Of a DNA stretch of 64,000 nucleotides, positions 9,197-17,897 are shown piece by piece. Origin of the DNA: Thalassobium sp. (lineage in GTDB: Bacteria > Pseudomonadota > Gammaproteobacteria > Pseudomonadales > Oceanobacteraceae); contig NVUW01000001.1 of assembly GCA_002733205.1 (NCBI GenBank), positions 372,001 to 436,000 on the forward strand. Direction: 5' to 3'. How positions within the stretch are numbered: the stretch's first letter is position 1; every line of letters begins with the position of its first letter. The notes beneath the pieces were generated by a model. It was given only the letters and a program-made list of their open reading frames with translations. It was not told the origin of the DNA and made no database searches. The position numbers and the translations under genes are program-made.

Positions 9197-10618
9197 GTGA
9201 ATTTTGACCGTATTCAACTTAACCGCCGTAATCTGCTGAAAGCAGCCGGCGCAGGCCTGGTGGCCGCTGGCACCGCCGGCTGCAGTTCCAGCGTAAAACC
9301 ACAGGAAAACCCGGGTATTATCGGTAAAGACGGTAAGCGGGTACTGCCGTGGAGTAACTGGTCCGGTAATCAGCATTGCCAGCCGAATGAACGCCTGGTA
9401 CCACGCAACGAAGATGAGTTGCTGACCATTCTGCGCAATGCCACCCAGCCGATCCGCAGCGTCGGTTCCGGCCACAGTTTCAGCGCGCTGGTCCCCACCG
9501 ATCAGACTCTGCTGTCGCTGGCGCGTCTGCGCGGTGTTGAGAATGTCGACGCCGACGCCCTGGAAGCCGATGTCTGGGCCGGTACACGTCTGTCTCAGAT
9601 CGGCGATAAACTGTGGGAACACGGTTTATCCACCATTAACATGTCAGACATTGATACCCAGGCCTTTGGTGGCGCACTGGCCACTTCAACCCACGGTACC
9701 GGTAAAGAACTCGGCACACTGTCGACCCACGTTAAAACCCTGCGCATTGCCAATGCCGCCGGTGAGATGCTGGAATGCAGTGCCGAACAGAACAGTGATC
9801 TGTTCCATGCCGCCGGTAACAATCTGGGCGCACTGGGCATTGTCACCAAAGCCCGTATCCGCACCGATAAAGCCTACTACCTGAAAGAACACAGCTGGAT
9901 GATGTCGGAAGACGAAGGTCTGGAGCGTGCGGAAGAATTACGCGATGCTCACCGCCATTACGAAATGTACGCACTGCCACACAGTGACTACATGCTCGGC
10001 ATCGCCATCGACAAAATTGATCCTGCCGAAATCCCAACCGACCAGGCAGAGCCCAGTGGCGATGCTTATGAAGCGTTCCGCATGATGTCGAACCTGATTG
10101 ACTACATGCCATTTGCGCGCAGCTGGCTGGTGAATTTTGGTGCCGGTGGCGTGGAGCCTGAAACCCGTTACGGTAAATCGCACGAAATTTTCGGAAATCT
10201 GCGCGACATCCGCTTTAACGAAATGGAATACACCGTACCCGCTGAAGTTGGCCCGCAGTGTCTGCGCGAAATTCTGCAAACCATTAAAAAACAGAATATT
10301 CCGGTTATTTTCCCAATCGAAGCCCGCTACATTAAAGGCGACGATGTGTGGCTGAGCCCATTCTACAAGCGTGATGGTTTTGCCATCAGCTGCCATAACT
10401 TCCACGACAAAGACTATAAAAAGTATTTTGCCGCGATTGAACCGATCTTCTGGAAATACGATGGCCGTCCGCACTGGGGAAAAATCCACACGCTGAAAGC
10501 TGCCGAATTTGCCGCCCGTTACGAGCGTTTTAATGACTTCCTGCGGGTGCGCAAAGAAATGGACCCACAAGGTCTGTTTCTGAATGATCACCTGCGTTCA
10601 ACGCTGGGAATCAGCTGA
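9197..10618 (+). CDS. Tat-exported FAD-binding lipoprotein, D-arabinono-1,4-lactone oxidase family
   Basis: GTG start at 9197 with AGGAG eight bases upstream. The N-terminus LNRRNLLKAAGAGLVAAGT plus AGC has a twin-arginine motif and a lipobox. The VAO-type FAD domain (about 55-230) includes IRSVGSGHSFSALVPTDQT; the histidine in GSGHSF is the covalent 8-alpha-histidyl-FAD position in aldonolactone/alditol oxidases. The C-terminal ALO domain ends with RPHWGKIHTL, matching the family HWxK motif, and DPQGLFLNDHL. Substrates of relatives are sugar lactones or polyols. Export to the periplasm next to a cytochrome c suggests a dehydrogenase feeding the respiratory chain rather than an H2O2-forming oxidase. 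473 aa. Confidence 0.85.
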   Translation: MNFDRIQLNRRNLLKAAGAGLVAAGTAGCSSSVKPQENPGIIGKDGKRVLPWSNWSGNQHCQPNERLVPRNEDELLTILRNATQPIRSVGSGHSFSALVPTDQTLLSLARLRGVENVDADALEADVWAGTRLSQIGDKLWEHGLSTINMSDIDTQAFGGALATSTHGTGKELGTLSTHVKTLRIANAAGEMLECSAEQNSDLFHAAGNNLGALGIVTKARIRTDKAYYLKEHSWMMSEDEGLERAEELRDAHRHYEMYALPHSDYMLGIAIDKIDPAEIPTDQAEPSGDAYEAFRMMSNLIDYMPFARSWLVNFGAGGVEPETRYGKSHEIFGNLRDIRFNEMEYTVPAEVGPQCLREILQTIKKQNIPVIFPIEARYIKGDDVWLSPFYKRDGFAISCHNFHDKDYKKYFAAIEPIFWKYDGRPHWGKIHTLKAAEFAARYERFNDFLRVRKEMDPQGLFLNDHLRSTLGIS

Positions 10619-10652
10619 TTTAATCACTGCACTAATTAATCGTGTAATAAAC

Positions 10653-10683
10653 AATAAAGCCGGCGAATGCCGGCTTTATTATT
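10653..10683 (+). terminator. Rho-independent terminator after the flavoenzyme gene
   Basis: Perfect 12-bp stem AATAAAGCCGGC / GCCGGCTTTATT with GAAT loop, followed by a TTATT-rich run. It lies 35 bases after the stop codon at 10618. Confidence 0.85.
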
Positions 10684-10822
10684 ATCATTGCCTAATCCAT
10701 CCGGCGGAAATGAGCGGCTATAGCGCAATGTTTAATCACCGCATCATATACTGGCCTGAAAAATCCCTTCTTCCCCCGTTCGTGGCTTCTTGTCAGCCGA
10801 GTTATTCTGATAAGCTGAGCCG

Positions 10823-11686
10823 ATGAATTCATCCTTGTTATTTTTATTATCAAGACGTTGCCGGCCAATATTCAGTCTGCTCTGTTGTGCCGCCCTGGTT
10901 TTTATCGTTCCTGCAGAAATCACCTTCGCCGATGATGGAATCCCCCCTGTGCGCTCCATACCTCTGTTGGCTACGTCGACGGTAAAGCCCTGGGGATTTG
11001 CGGATACTGACAGAACCCGCAAAGGCATGCTGATTGATTTTCAGAATACCCTGTTCAGCCGCGCCAACATTGCCGTTAACAACGTGCTTGAGCCTTATCC
11101 GCGGGTTATTCAGGATATCGAAAAAGGCGATGCTGACATTGCCGTCATGTTTGTCAGTCCACAGGCCAACCGTATTGCTCATTCGCTGGGTAACGTTCTC
11201 AGTGAGCGTATTGTGATTGTGGTAAAAGCGGGGAGTAAAGAATACCGCTCGCTGGATGATTTTAATGGCCAGAACATTGGCCAGGTCCGTGGCTCAAAAT
11301 ATGGTGATGCCTTTGACAATCATCCGGGCATTACCCGTGTGGCCCTGACCGATGTCGAACAGGGGTTAAAAATGCTGCTCGCCGGGCGGTTGGATGCCAT
11401 GGCCAGCACCGAACATTCATTGCTGTTTGCCATGTACAGCGCCGGCATTAATGCCGCCGATATTCAATTGGCTTTGCCGTTGTTTACCGCCCGTGCGGAT
11501 TTGTACGTTGCCCGCCATGCGATGCAGGCCGAATGGGTAAAACCTGTTGAGCAGACGCTTACCGCCATGCGCAACGATGGCAGCCTGACGCAAGCGCTCT
11601 ATCAGAATAAGTACTGGCCGTATGACAGCTATTGCTTCAGCGGCGGACAATGCCTTAATGGTCACCAGGCATCCGCGGAAAAGTAA
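10823..11686 (+). CDS. Periplasmic substrate-binding protein, SBP family 3-like
   Basis: 287-residue secreted protein of the bacterial solute-binding family 3/PBPb fold. A hydrophobic signal sequence (about 14-36) precedes the mature part. Matches include KGMLIDFQNTLFSRANIAV, YPRVIQDIEKGDADIAVMF, SLDDFNGQNIGQVRGSKYG and GLKMLLAGRLDAMASTEHS. No ABC permease or ATPase and no sensor domain is adjacent. It may therefore be an orphan binding protein or act with a transporter or signalling partner elsewhere. Substrate unknown. Two cysteines near the C-terminus (CFSGGQC) may form a disulfide. Confidence 0.75.
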   Translation: MNSSLLFLLSRRCRPIFSLLCCAALVFIVPAEITFADDGIPPVRSIPLLATSTVKPWGFADTDRTRKGMLIDFQNTLFSRANIAVNNVLEPYPRVIQDIEKGDADIAVMFVSPQANRIAHSLGNVLSERIVIVVKAGSKEYRSLDDFNGQNIGQVRGSKYGDAFDNHPGITRVALTDVEQGLKMLLAGRLDAMASTEHSLLFAMYSAGINAADIQLALPLFTARADLYVARHAMQAEWVKPVEQTLTAMRNDGSLTQALYQNKYWPYDSYCFSGGQCLNGHQASAEK

Positions 11687-11710
11687 CAACTGAAGCACCC
11701 GACCAGTGAC

Positions 11711-12442
11711 TCAGCGGCCGTCGTACTCTGCCCCGAATAATGTACTCATCTGCCGTTGTGGCTTCTCATTAATGTTGGCTTTACCGGCTAAATAACGCTC
11801 ACGAAAGAGTAAAAAGTATTCCGCCAGTGCCTGCGCGGCAATATGGTCTTCTGCCAATTTTAATATTTCTATGCCCACTTCTGCCGTGCATAACTGATGC
11901 AGGTGTGCCGCTTCGCGCAGCTGATATTCCGACCCTTTTTCCGGCTGAATACCGAGCACCGGCAGAGTCTGCAGATAGGGGCTGCGGAACATTTTTTTCG
12001 CTTCACGCCAGGTGCCGTCAAGCATGACAAATAACGGAATTTTTCCCTGTTGCAGGGTTGGCAATTCCGCCGGGGAATGAATGCAGCGTTCGGGCTCCGC
12101 ATACTGATGCGGAAACACCACAATGGGGGCATAACGCTCGTCCTGCAGCAGCGCCAGTAATTCCGGATTATGAACCGTACGCTGCCACTGGTAGGCGTAA
12201 TTATCGGCCACCACATCGGCAATCAGCCGTCCGGTATTGCTCGGTTTAAACACTTCACCTTGGTACATGATAAAAACAAACGCGCTGCGGCTGCTGACTT
12301 CTGGCCGCTCCGCACAAATGCAATGACTAACCCCCAGCAGACACTGCGGACAACGCACGGTTTTGCTGCCACGCGCCAGGAAAGCACGGCGGGATTTCGC
12401 CAGTTCCTGCAGGCGCAGGTCAGCGACAGAGTTACAATGCAT
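11711..12442 (-). CDS. tapT: tRNA-uridine aminocarboxypropyltransferase, DTW-domain protein
   Basis: DTW-domain (TDD superfamily) enzyme that transfers the 3-amino-3-carboxypropyl group of SAM to U47 of tRNA (acp3U). Near the N-terminus lies the zinc-binding motif RCPQCLLGVSHCICAE. The namesake motif is DGTWREAKKMF (about residues 150-160). NTGRLIADVV and the variable C-terminal helices match the family. Length 243 aa is normal. It is transcribed with the HAD gene upstream (58-base gap). E. coli TapT (YfiP) is the model; symbol assigned by family. Confidence 0.85.
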   Translation of the reverse strand: MHCNSVADLRLQELAKSRRAFLARGSKTVRCPQCLLGVSHCICAERPEVSSRSAFVFIMYQGEVFKPSNTGRLIADVVADNYAYQWQRTVHNPELLALLQDERYAPIVVFPHQYAEPERCIHSPAELPTLQQGKIPLFVMLDGTWREAKKMFRSPYLQTLPVLGIQPEKGSEYQLREAAHLHQLCTAEVGIEILKLAEDHIAAQALAEYFLLFRERYLAGKANINEKPQRQMSTLFGAEYDGR

Positions 12443-12500
12443 GGGGGTTGTTATCCGCAGATGAATAAAGAAAAGGCGCGCATTCTACCCTGCGCAAGCA

Positions 12501-13295
12501 CTAACGCGAAGACAGCGGCATGCGTTGCCACAACGCCGGTAATTCGGCCACCGAATCCAGCAGATATTGCGGCTGCAATCCGGCACTGTCGGCGTCTTCG
12601 TCACCCGGCCGGTATTTGCCGGTACGCACCAGTGCGCCGTGAATGCCACAGGCCTGAGCGCCCAGCACATCACCGAGTCGGTCATCGCCGATCATCAGGG
12701 TTTGCTCTGCCGTAACATTAAGCGCCGCCAGCGCCTGCTGAAAAAACGAGACTGCCGGCTTGCCCATTACCAGCGCCTCACGCCCAGTCGCGTATTCCAG
12801 CGCCTTCACAAAAGGGCCGACATCCAGCTGCAGCCCATCGGCGGCAGCAAAATAGCGCGTCATACCTAACGCCAGCAGAGGAATCTCAGGATCAGCCATC
12901 AGCACCCGGAACGCCTGATTCAGCACCTCAAAGGAAAAACCCGTACCCATATCACCGATCACCAGCGCCTCGGCATCGTCACCGCCGCTCAGATCAAACA
13001 TACCGAATTCGCTGTACACCGCCTGCGGTAACAGCACATGCAGACGCTGCTTATGCTGTTGCTGCAGCCACAGCCGCGCAGCAATGGGTGGGGTAAGAAT
13101 ATCGGCTTCCTGCGCAGCAATACCGGCGGCCTGTAAATCGGCGGCAATACGGCTGGCGGGCTTTGACGTAGTGTTGGTTAAAAACCGGTGGGGAATACCC
13201 TGCTGCCGCACCCAGTTTAAGGTTGCGGCAGCACCGGGCAGCGCTGCGCCTTTGAATAACAAGACACCATCAATATCAAAAAGAACCGCCTGCAT
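12501..13295 (-). CDS. HAD-superfamily IIA hydrolase (phosphatase)
   Basis: HAD subfamily IIA phosphatase resembling the TIGR01458/NagD-like group. Motif I is LFDIDGVLLFKG, motif II LTNTTSKP, the motif III lysine is in VMGKPAVSFFQQAL and motif IV is MIGDDRLGDVLGAQACG. The C2-type cap occupies about residues 75-180. The second aspartate of motif I supports phosphatase activity; substrate unknown. The ribosome site GGAGGAAG fixes the ATG at 13295. Likely first gene of an operon with tapT. Confidence 0.85.
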   Translation of the reverse strand: MQAVLFDIDGVLLFKGAALPGAAATLNWVRQQGIPHRFLTNTTSKPASRIAADLQAAGIAAQEADILTPPIAARLWLQQQHKQRLHVLLPQAVYSEFGMFDLSGGDDAEALVIGDMGTGFSFEVLNQAFRVLMADPEIPLLALGMTRYFAAADGLQLDVGPFVKALEYATGREALVMGKPAVSFFQQALAALNVTAEQTLMIGDDRLGDVLGAQACGIHGALVRTGKYRPGDEDADSAGLQPQYLLDSVAELPALWQRMPLSSR

Positions 13296-13380
13296 AACGC
13301 TTCCTCCGCCTGTCGCTCAATCCGGTCACAGACAGCCTACAACAGCTGGCGCAGAATTGCGTTTATCTGCTCAGTGGTTC

Positions 13381-14625
13381 TCAGTCACACAAGCCATCGT
13401 CCGGTAACAAATGCTCATAGCGGGCGTCGGTCAGAGTGCGCAGGAAACAGACCAGTGCGGTGACTTCTGTCTCCGATAAAGTCCGCGCCTGCTGTAAATC
13501 GTCGTTGCTCATATTGGCACTGATTTCCGGCTCAGCCCATGGCAGTCCGGTTTCCGGATTTTCCGCAAAATCCGACCCGGTCTTAAAGTGATCGTAAAAC
13601 TGTACCACCGTCGTCAGGTCAGCAAACACGCCGTTGTGCATATAGGGGCCGGTAACAGCCACGTTACGTAAGGTCGGGACCTTAAATTTTCCCTGCTGCG
13701 CAACGTCGGTTATGTCCGGATTCGCCAGCAGGCCATCATCGCTGCCGGTTACACCGCTCAGCGCACGGGCAGCGGCATTCACCGGTACGCCAATGTTGTG
13801 GTACTCGTAATTACTGAAGGTTTCCCCGCGCTGGCCCTTGGCTTTTAACTGATGACAGGCGCCACAGTTAGTGAACTGACTGAAAAACAGTGACTTGCCC
13901 AGCGTGGCTTTATCCAGCGCATCGTAAACATAGCGGTTACTGTCCCCCAGCGGCAGTAATGAGCGGTCATACTTGGAATCGAAAGGCGCAAAGGTATTAC
14001 TGCGCTCAAAAGCCGCAATGGCATCGGTCATTGCTGCATAGGCGGCATCAGCATCAGCGGTCAGATCCAGCCCATATAACTGGCTGAAAGCCTCAATGTA
14101 ATCATTATTTTCCAATAAACGATCAACCACGGCCGTTTTGTTTTCCATACCCATTTCTATCGGGTTCAGCGGTGGCCCTCCGGCCTGCTGCGCCAGACCG
14201 CTGGCGCGGCCATCGTGAAACTGGCCACCGATATAACCGCTGTATTCTTTCAGGCTGCCCGGCACGGTTTCCGCTGCGCGGGTATGGCTGCCCTGACTGA
14301 ACGCCGGACTGAAGCGCGCATAAGCTGCGGTCGGAGCGTTGCGATCACCAAACGACGTGCCGTTATCGCCACGGGAAACCGGGCTCACCTTGCCATCTGC
14401 GCCACTGCGGTTATCCACAAAACCATGCTCGGGGTTGTGGCAGGTCGCACAGGACTGAGTGCGGTTGGCTGACAAGCGGGTGTCATGAAACAGGCTTTCA
14501 CCCAGCGCTTCTTTGCTGGCAAAGGCCGGACTCTCAGAGCCGCCACTGCTGCCACCGCAACCGCTAACGGCCAATACAGCGACGACCAACGAGACATGTA
14601 ACGGCAAAAACAACGCTTTTTTCAT
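13381..14625 (-). CDS. Di-haem cytochrome c peroxidase-family lipoprotein (MauG/MbnH-like)
   Basis: Periplasmic di-haem protein of the bacterial cytochrome c peroxidase/MauG superfamily. An N-terminal lipoprotein signal ends at VSGCGG. Haem sites are CATCHNPEHGF (about residue 59) and CGACHQL (about residue 255). KVPTLRNVAVTGPYMHNGVF is the conserved segment before the second distal ligand. It is 414 aa. Members act as peroxidases or post-translational oxidases. It is divergent from the imelysin operon across a 227-base gap holding a Fur-box-like palindrome, so joint iron control is inferred. Whether it reduces peroxide or works on iron/copper ligands cannot be told from sequence. Confidence 0.88.
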   Translation of the reverse strand: MKKALFLPLHVSLVVAVLAVSGCGGSSGGSESPAFASKEALGESLFHDTRLSANRTQSCATCHNPEHGFVDNRSGADGKVSPVSRGDNGTSFGDRNAPTAAYARFSPAFSQGSHTRAAETVPGSLKEYSGYIGGQFHDGRASGLAQQAGGPPLNPIEMGMENKTAVVDRLLENNDYIEAFSQLYGLDLTADADAAYAAMTDAIAAFERSNTFAPFDSKYDRSLLPLGDSNRYVYDALDKATLGKSLFFSQFTNCGACHQLKAKGQRGETFSNYEYHNIGVPVNAAARALSGVTGSDDGLLANPDITDVAQQGKFKVPTLRNVAVTGPYMHNGVFADLTTVVQFYDHFKTGSDFAENPETGLPWAEPEISANMSNDDLQQARTLSETEVTALVCFLRTLTDARYEHLLPDDGLCD

Positions 14626-14707
14626 AACCCAATCCGCCAGATAGCAGTAATTCAGGTGGCAATGCTACTACACCGGGTGTGGATATAAAATACGAATCAC
14701 TCACATA

Positions 14708-14746
14708 CAACTTCGTAGTTGCAAATCATTTGCGTTTACATTAGAT
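14708..14746. promoter_or_regulatory. Fur-box-like palindrome overlapping divergent promoters
   Basis: GCAAATCATTTGC (14721-14733) is a perfect inverted repeat matching about 10 of 14 informative positions of the 7-1-7 Fur box. An adjacent inverted repeat CAACT-TCGT-AGTTG lies at 14708-14721. On the plus strand TTGCAA (14719) and TTAGAT (14741) form a weak promoter with a 16-base spacer. On the minus strand TTGTAT and TATATC are spaced 17 bases and point to the di-haem gene. Operator identity (Fur) is inference. Confidence 0.5.
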
Positions 14747-14852
14747 TGCGGCCCCTGACGTTTTTTTACAGACGCCGCGACAGCTGCCAGGCGCTTATTG
14801 CCTGACTTACGCCGCTCGCCGCCATTTATTTCTGCCCAAACAGGATCCGATC

Positions 14853-16337
14853 ATGAAGCTCACACACCTTGCAGCCTGTATCGCCACTGCCACACTGTTG
14901 ACCGCTTGCGGTGGATCATCCAGCGACTCAGATTCCTCCGTTATCAACCTGCCGAATGTGCAGAAGGTTCTGAATACCAATGCTGATATCGCACTGGCCG
15001 TTTACAGTGATGCCGTCGATACCGCCATCGACCTGAAAGCCGCACTGGCAACCTTCCGTGCAGATCCGACGGACGCCAACCTGGAAGCCGCTAAGAAAGC
15101 CTGGCTGGTTGCACGCGAACCTTACGGCCAGAGCGAAGTTTACCGTTTCCGTAACAGCCCGATTGACTCAACAGACTACAGCAGCGAAGACGGTCCGGAA
15201 GGCGATATCAATGCCTGGCCATTGGGCGAAGCCCTGATCGATTACGTCAAAACCAACAGCAGCGACTTTGGTACTGACCAGATTGGTGTCACCGCCAACA
15301 GCGCCGGCATTAACGGTAATGGTGCCATTGATGCGACTTACGCTACCAACGATGATACTGACAACATCATTGGCAACACCAACGTCGTGATCAACGCTGA
15401 TCTGCTGGCCAATACCGCCACCGCCGATGATGAGCACGATGTGATTGCCGGCTACCACGCCATCGAATTTATGCTGTGGGGTCAGGATCTGAACGAAGAT
15501 AACAACACCACCGATGGCACAGACCGTGATACGGCGGTGAAATCTTATGTGTTTAACCACGGTGGCCAGCGTCCGCTGAGCGATTTCGTTCCGGGTTTTG
15601 ATGGCACAACCACAGACTACAACGCCAATACCCTTTCCCATCGTCGTCACCAGTTTATGGCCGTTGCGGTGGATAAACTGATTGCCGATCTCGAAGCCGT
15701 ACGCGATGGCTGGAAAACCGGTGCAGCTTACCGTACCGCCTTCACCACGGTGACCACGGAAGCACAGGCCAAACAAAAACTGGCAGAAATTTTGACCGGT
15801 ATGGGTACGCTGTCTGAAGGCGAACTGGCCGGTGAGCGTATGCAGATTGCCTTCAGCGCCAACTCTCAGGAAGACGAACACAGCTGCTTCTCCGATAACA
15901 CTCACCGTGATATCTGGCTGGATGCAGAAGGCGTCGCCAACAGTTACTACGGTGCCTATGCCGGTTACGACAGCACGCTGGACGGTACCGATAACGTCAC
16001 CGCCCGTGCCATTACCAATGGCTATGGTATTGACGATTACCTGCGCGATGCCGGTAAAGCAGAACTGGCCACCCGGGTTGAAACGGCACTGACCACCACC
16101 GCAACCCACTACACCGCCATTGATACCAAGGCCCGTGCCGGTGAACCCTTCGACGTGCTGATTATGACCGCCAATCAGAACCCCAATAACCCGGTCTACA
16201 AAACCATTACCGCGCTCAACACCCAGTCGGCACTGATTGCAGAAGTTGCCACCACCCTCGGCATCAGTGGCTCGGTTGTTGATCCTGACGCATCCGCCTG
16301 TGATACCCAGGATCCACTGGCGTCCTGTGACGAATAA
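14853..16337 (+). CDS. Imelysin-family lipoprotein (IrpA-like, peptidase M75 fold)
   Basis: Imelysin/EfeO-domain protein (494 aa) with lipoprotein signal MKLTHLAACIATATLLTACG. The family GxHxxE motif is present as IAGYHAIEFMLWGQD (about residue 205). LVAREPYGQSEVYRFRNSPID is the usual N-terminal block, and SHRRHQFMAVAVDKL and FSDNTHRDI follow. Imelysins are periplasmic or outer-membrane-anchored proteins linked to iron uptake; most are probably metal or haem binders, not peptidases. It has about 490 residues with two four-helix bundles, like IrpA. It is first gene of a five-gene operon running to 21428. AGGATCC precedes the ATG. Confidence 0.9.
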   Translation: MKLTHLAACIATATLLTACGGSSSDSDSSVINLPNVQKVLNTNADIALAVYSDAVDTAIDLKAALATFRADPTDANLEAAKKAWLVAREPYGQSEVYRFRNSPIDSTDYSSEDGPEGDINAWPLGEALIDYVKTNSSDFGTDQIGVTANSAGINGNGAIDATYATNDDTDNIIGNTNVVINADLLANTATADDEHDVIAGYHAIEFMLWGQDLNEDNNTTDGTDRDTAVKSYVFNHGGQRPLSDFVPGFDGTTTDYNANTLSHRRHQFMAVAVDKLIADLEAVRDGWKTGAAYRTAFTTVTTEAQAKQKLAEILTGMGTLSEGELAGERMQIAFSANSQEDEHSCFSDNTHRDIWLDAEGVANSYYGAYAGYDSTLDGTDNVTARAITNGYGIDDYLRDAGKAELATRVETALTTTATHYTAIDTKARAGEPFDVLIMTANQNPNNPVYKTITALNTQSALIAEVATTLGISGSVVDPDASACDTQDPLASCDE

Positions 16338-16347
16338 TCACTAACCG

Positions 16348-17892
16348 ATGAACGCATTATTGATGCTCAGCCAGCCGGGTTTTACCCGGCTGGCTTTTGT
16401 CTTTTCTGCCGTACTGAGCCTGAGTGCCTGCCAGCCTGCTGCGCCATCCGCAAATAACGTAAAGGCAGCAACACAGTCAGCTGTACCTGCATTAAGCGAC
16501 AGCGAACGCCTGCCCGGAGGCATTGGCAGCAGTGCCATCATGCCTTTTGCCAGCTACGAAAAACCCGTTACCAATTTACCCGTCAGTGCCAAAGCCGACT
16601 TTTATGCCGGTAAAGCGCTGGCGCACCAACCCTGGGTGAAAGCACCGACCGCCACCACCGCACGCGATGGTCTGGGCCCGCTGTATAACGCCCGCACCTG
16701 CCTGGCCTGCCACATTAACGGCGGCCGTGGTTCGGTTCCGGCCGATAACAACAGTCCGCTGTTTAATGCATTTCTGCGCCTGAGCCTGCCGGGGTCTGAT
16801 CCGGTTGCCGGTGTCATTCCTGAACCTGTGTATGGCGATCAGCTGCAAAGCCAGTCAACCGCGCTGTCCCATCAGCTGCGCAGCAGTCAGAACGATCTGG
16901 CCAGAGCCGATGAAGTCGCACCGGAAGCCTACGTTTATCTCAATTGGCAGACCCGCTGGTTTACTTACCCCGACGGCCAGCAGATTGAATTGCGCTGGCC
17001 CGAAGCCGATATCCGCAACCTGGGTTATGGCCCGCTGCACGAGCACACACTGTTCAGCCTCAGGGTCGCGCCGCCGATTCATGGCATGGGTTTGCTGGAG
17101 TTAATTGATCAGGCCGATATTGATGCTTTGGCCGATGAGCACGACCGCAATCAGGATGGTATTTCCGGCCGGGTCAATCAGGTCTGGGATGTGCAGCAAC
17201 ACAAAACCGTACCCGGCCGTTTTGGCCTGAAAGCCAACCGCCCAACCATGGCGATGGTGGTCGCCGGTGCCTTTGCCAACGACGTTGGCATCAGTAACCC
17301 GCTGTTTCCGGCTCAGCCCTGTACCGACGCACAAACCATCTGTTTGCAGCAAGCCACTGGCAACGATAAACAGGGCAATGATGAGCAGGGCAATGATCAA
17401 CAGGGAACGGAGCTGTCGCAAAAACTGCTGCAGCTGGTGATCAATTTCAACCGCAATCTGGCGGTGCCACAACGCCGGGATGCCGATCATCCGGACGTTC
17501 TTGCCGGGCGCTCGCTGTTTTATCAGAGCGGCTGTGCGGGCTGCCATCAGCCATCGTTTGTCACCGGCGAAAGCCGCGAATTCCCTCATCTGAGTAAGCA
17601 GATTATCTGGCCATACAGTGATCTGCTGTTGCACGACATGGGCGAAGAACTGGCCGACCACCGCCCGGACTACGCCGCCGATGGCCGCGAATGGCGGACA
17701 CCACCGCTGTGGGGACTGGGCCTGAGCCAACAGGTCAATGGCAGCACTACCCTGCTGCACGATGGCCGCGCCCGCTCAGTCGAAGAAGCCATTGTCTGGC
17801 ACGGCGGTGAAGCCCTTGGGGCACGCCAGACCTTTGTTAATCTGCCGGCTGAGGAGCGCAAGGCTCTGATCCGCTTTGTACAATCGCTGTAA
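16348..17892 (+). CDS. Di-haem oxidoreductase family lipoprotein (DUF1111)
   Basis: Periplasmic c-type cytochrome of the family formerly called DUF1111/thiol oxidoreductase. A lipoprotein signal ends LSLSACQPA. Two haem sites are visible: CLACHINGGRGSVP (about residue 118) and CAGCHQPSF (about residue 395). Conserved blocks include ARTCLACHING, HGMGLLELI, GRFGLKANRP and LLHDGRARSVEEAIVWHGGEA. It sits between imelysin and DUF1513 genes, an arrangement seen in iron-regulated loci of other gammaproteobacteria. A probable role is redox handling of iron or copper during uptake; the reaction is unknown. A triple GNDxQ repeat (17359-17403) lies in a surface loop. Confidence 0.88.
   Translation: MNALLMLSQPGFTRLAFVFSAVLSLSACQPAAPSANNVKAATQSAVPALSDSERLPGGIGSSAIMPFASYEKPVTNLPVSAKADFYAGKALAHQPWVKAPTATTARDGLGPLYNARTCLACHINGGRGSVPADNNSPLFNAFLRLSLPGSDPVAGVIPEPVYGDQLQSQSTALSHQLRSSQNDLARADEVAPEAYVYLNWQTRWFTYPDGQQIELRWPEADIRNLGYGPLHEHTLFSLRVAPPIHGMGLLELIDQADIDALADEHDRNQDGISGRVNQVWDVQQHKTVPGRFGLKANRPTMAMVVAGAFANDVGISNPLFPAQPCTDAQTICLQQATGNDKQGNDEQGNDQQGTELSQKLLQLVINFNRNLAVPQRRDADHPDVLAGRSLFYQSGCAGCHQPSFVTGESREFPHLSKQIIWPYSDLLLHDMGEELADHRPDYAADGREWRTPPLWGLGLSQQVNGSTTLLHDGRARSVEEAIVWHGGEALGARQTFVNLPAEERKALIRFVQSL
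17359..17403 (+). repeat. Three tandem 15-bp units inside the di-haem gene
   Basis: Codons for GNDKQ, GNDEQ and GNDQQ follow one another, diverging at a single residue per unit. The insertion is in frame and hydrophilic, so probably a loop expansion. Confidence 0.75.
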
Positions 17893-17897
17893 GTGGA

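Noticed and set aside
15168-16109. 313-codon minus-strand frame antisense to the first imelysin gene
   Set aside because: Gly/Val/Ile-rich antisense shadow of a gene with a lipoprotein signal and family motif.
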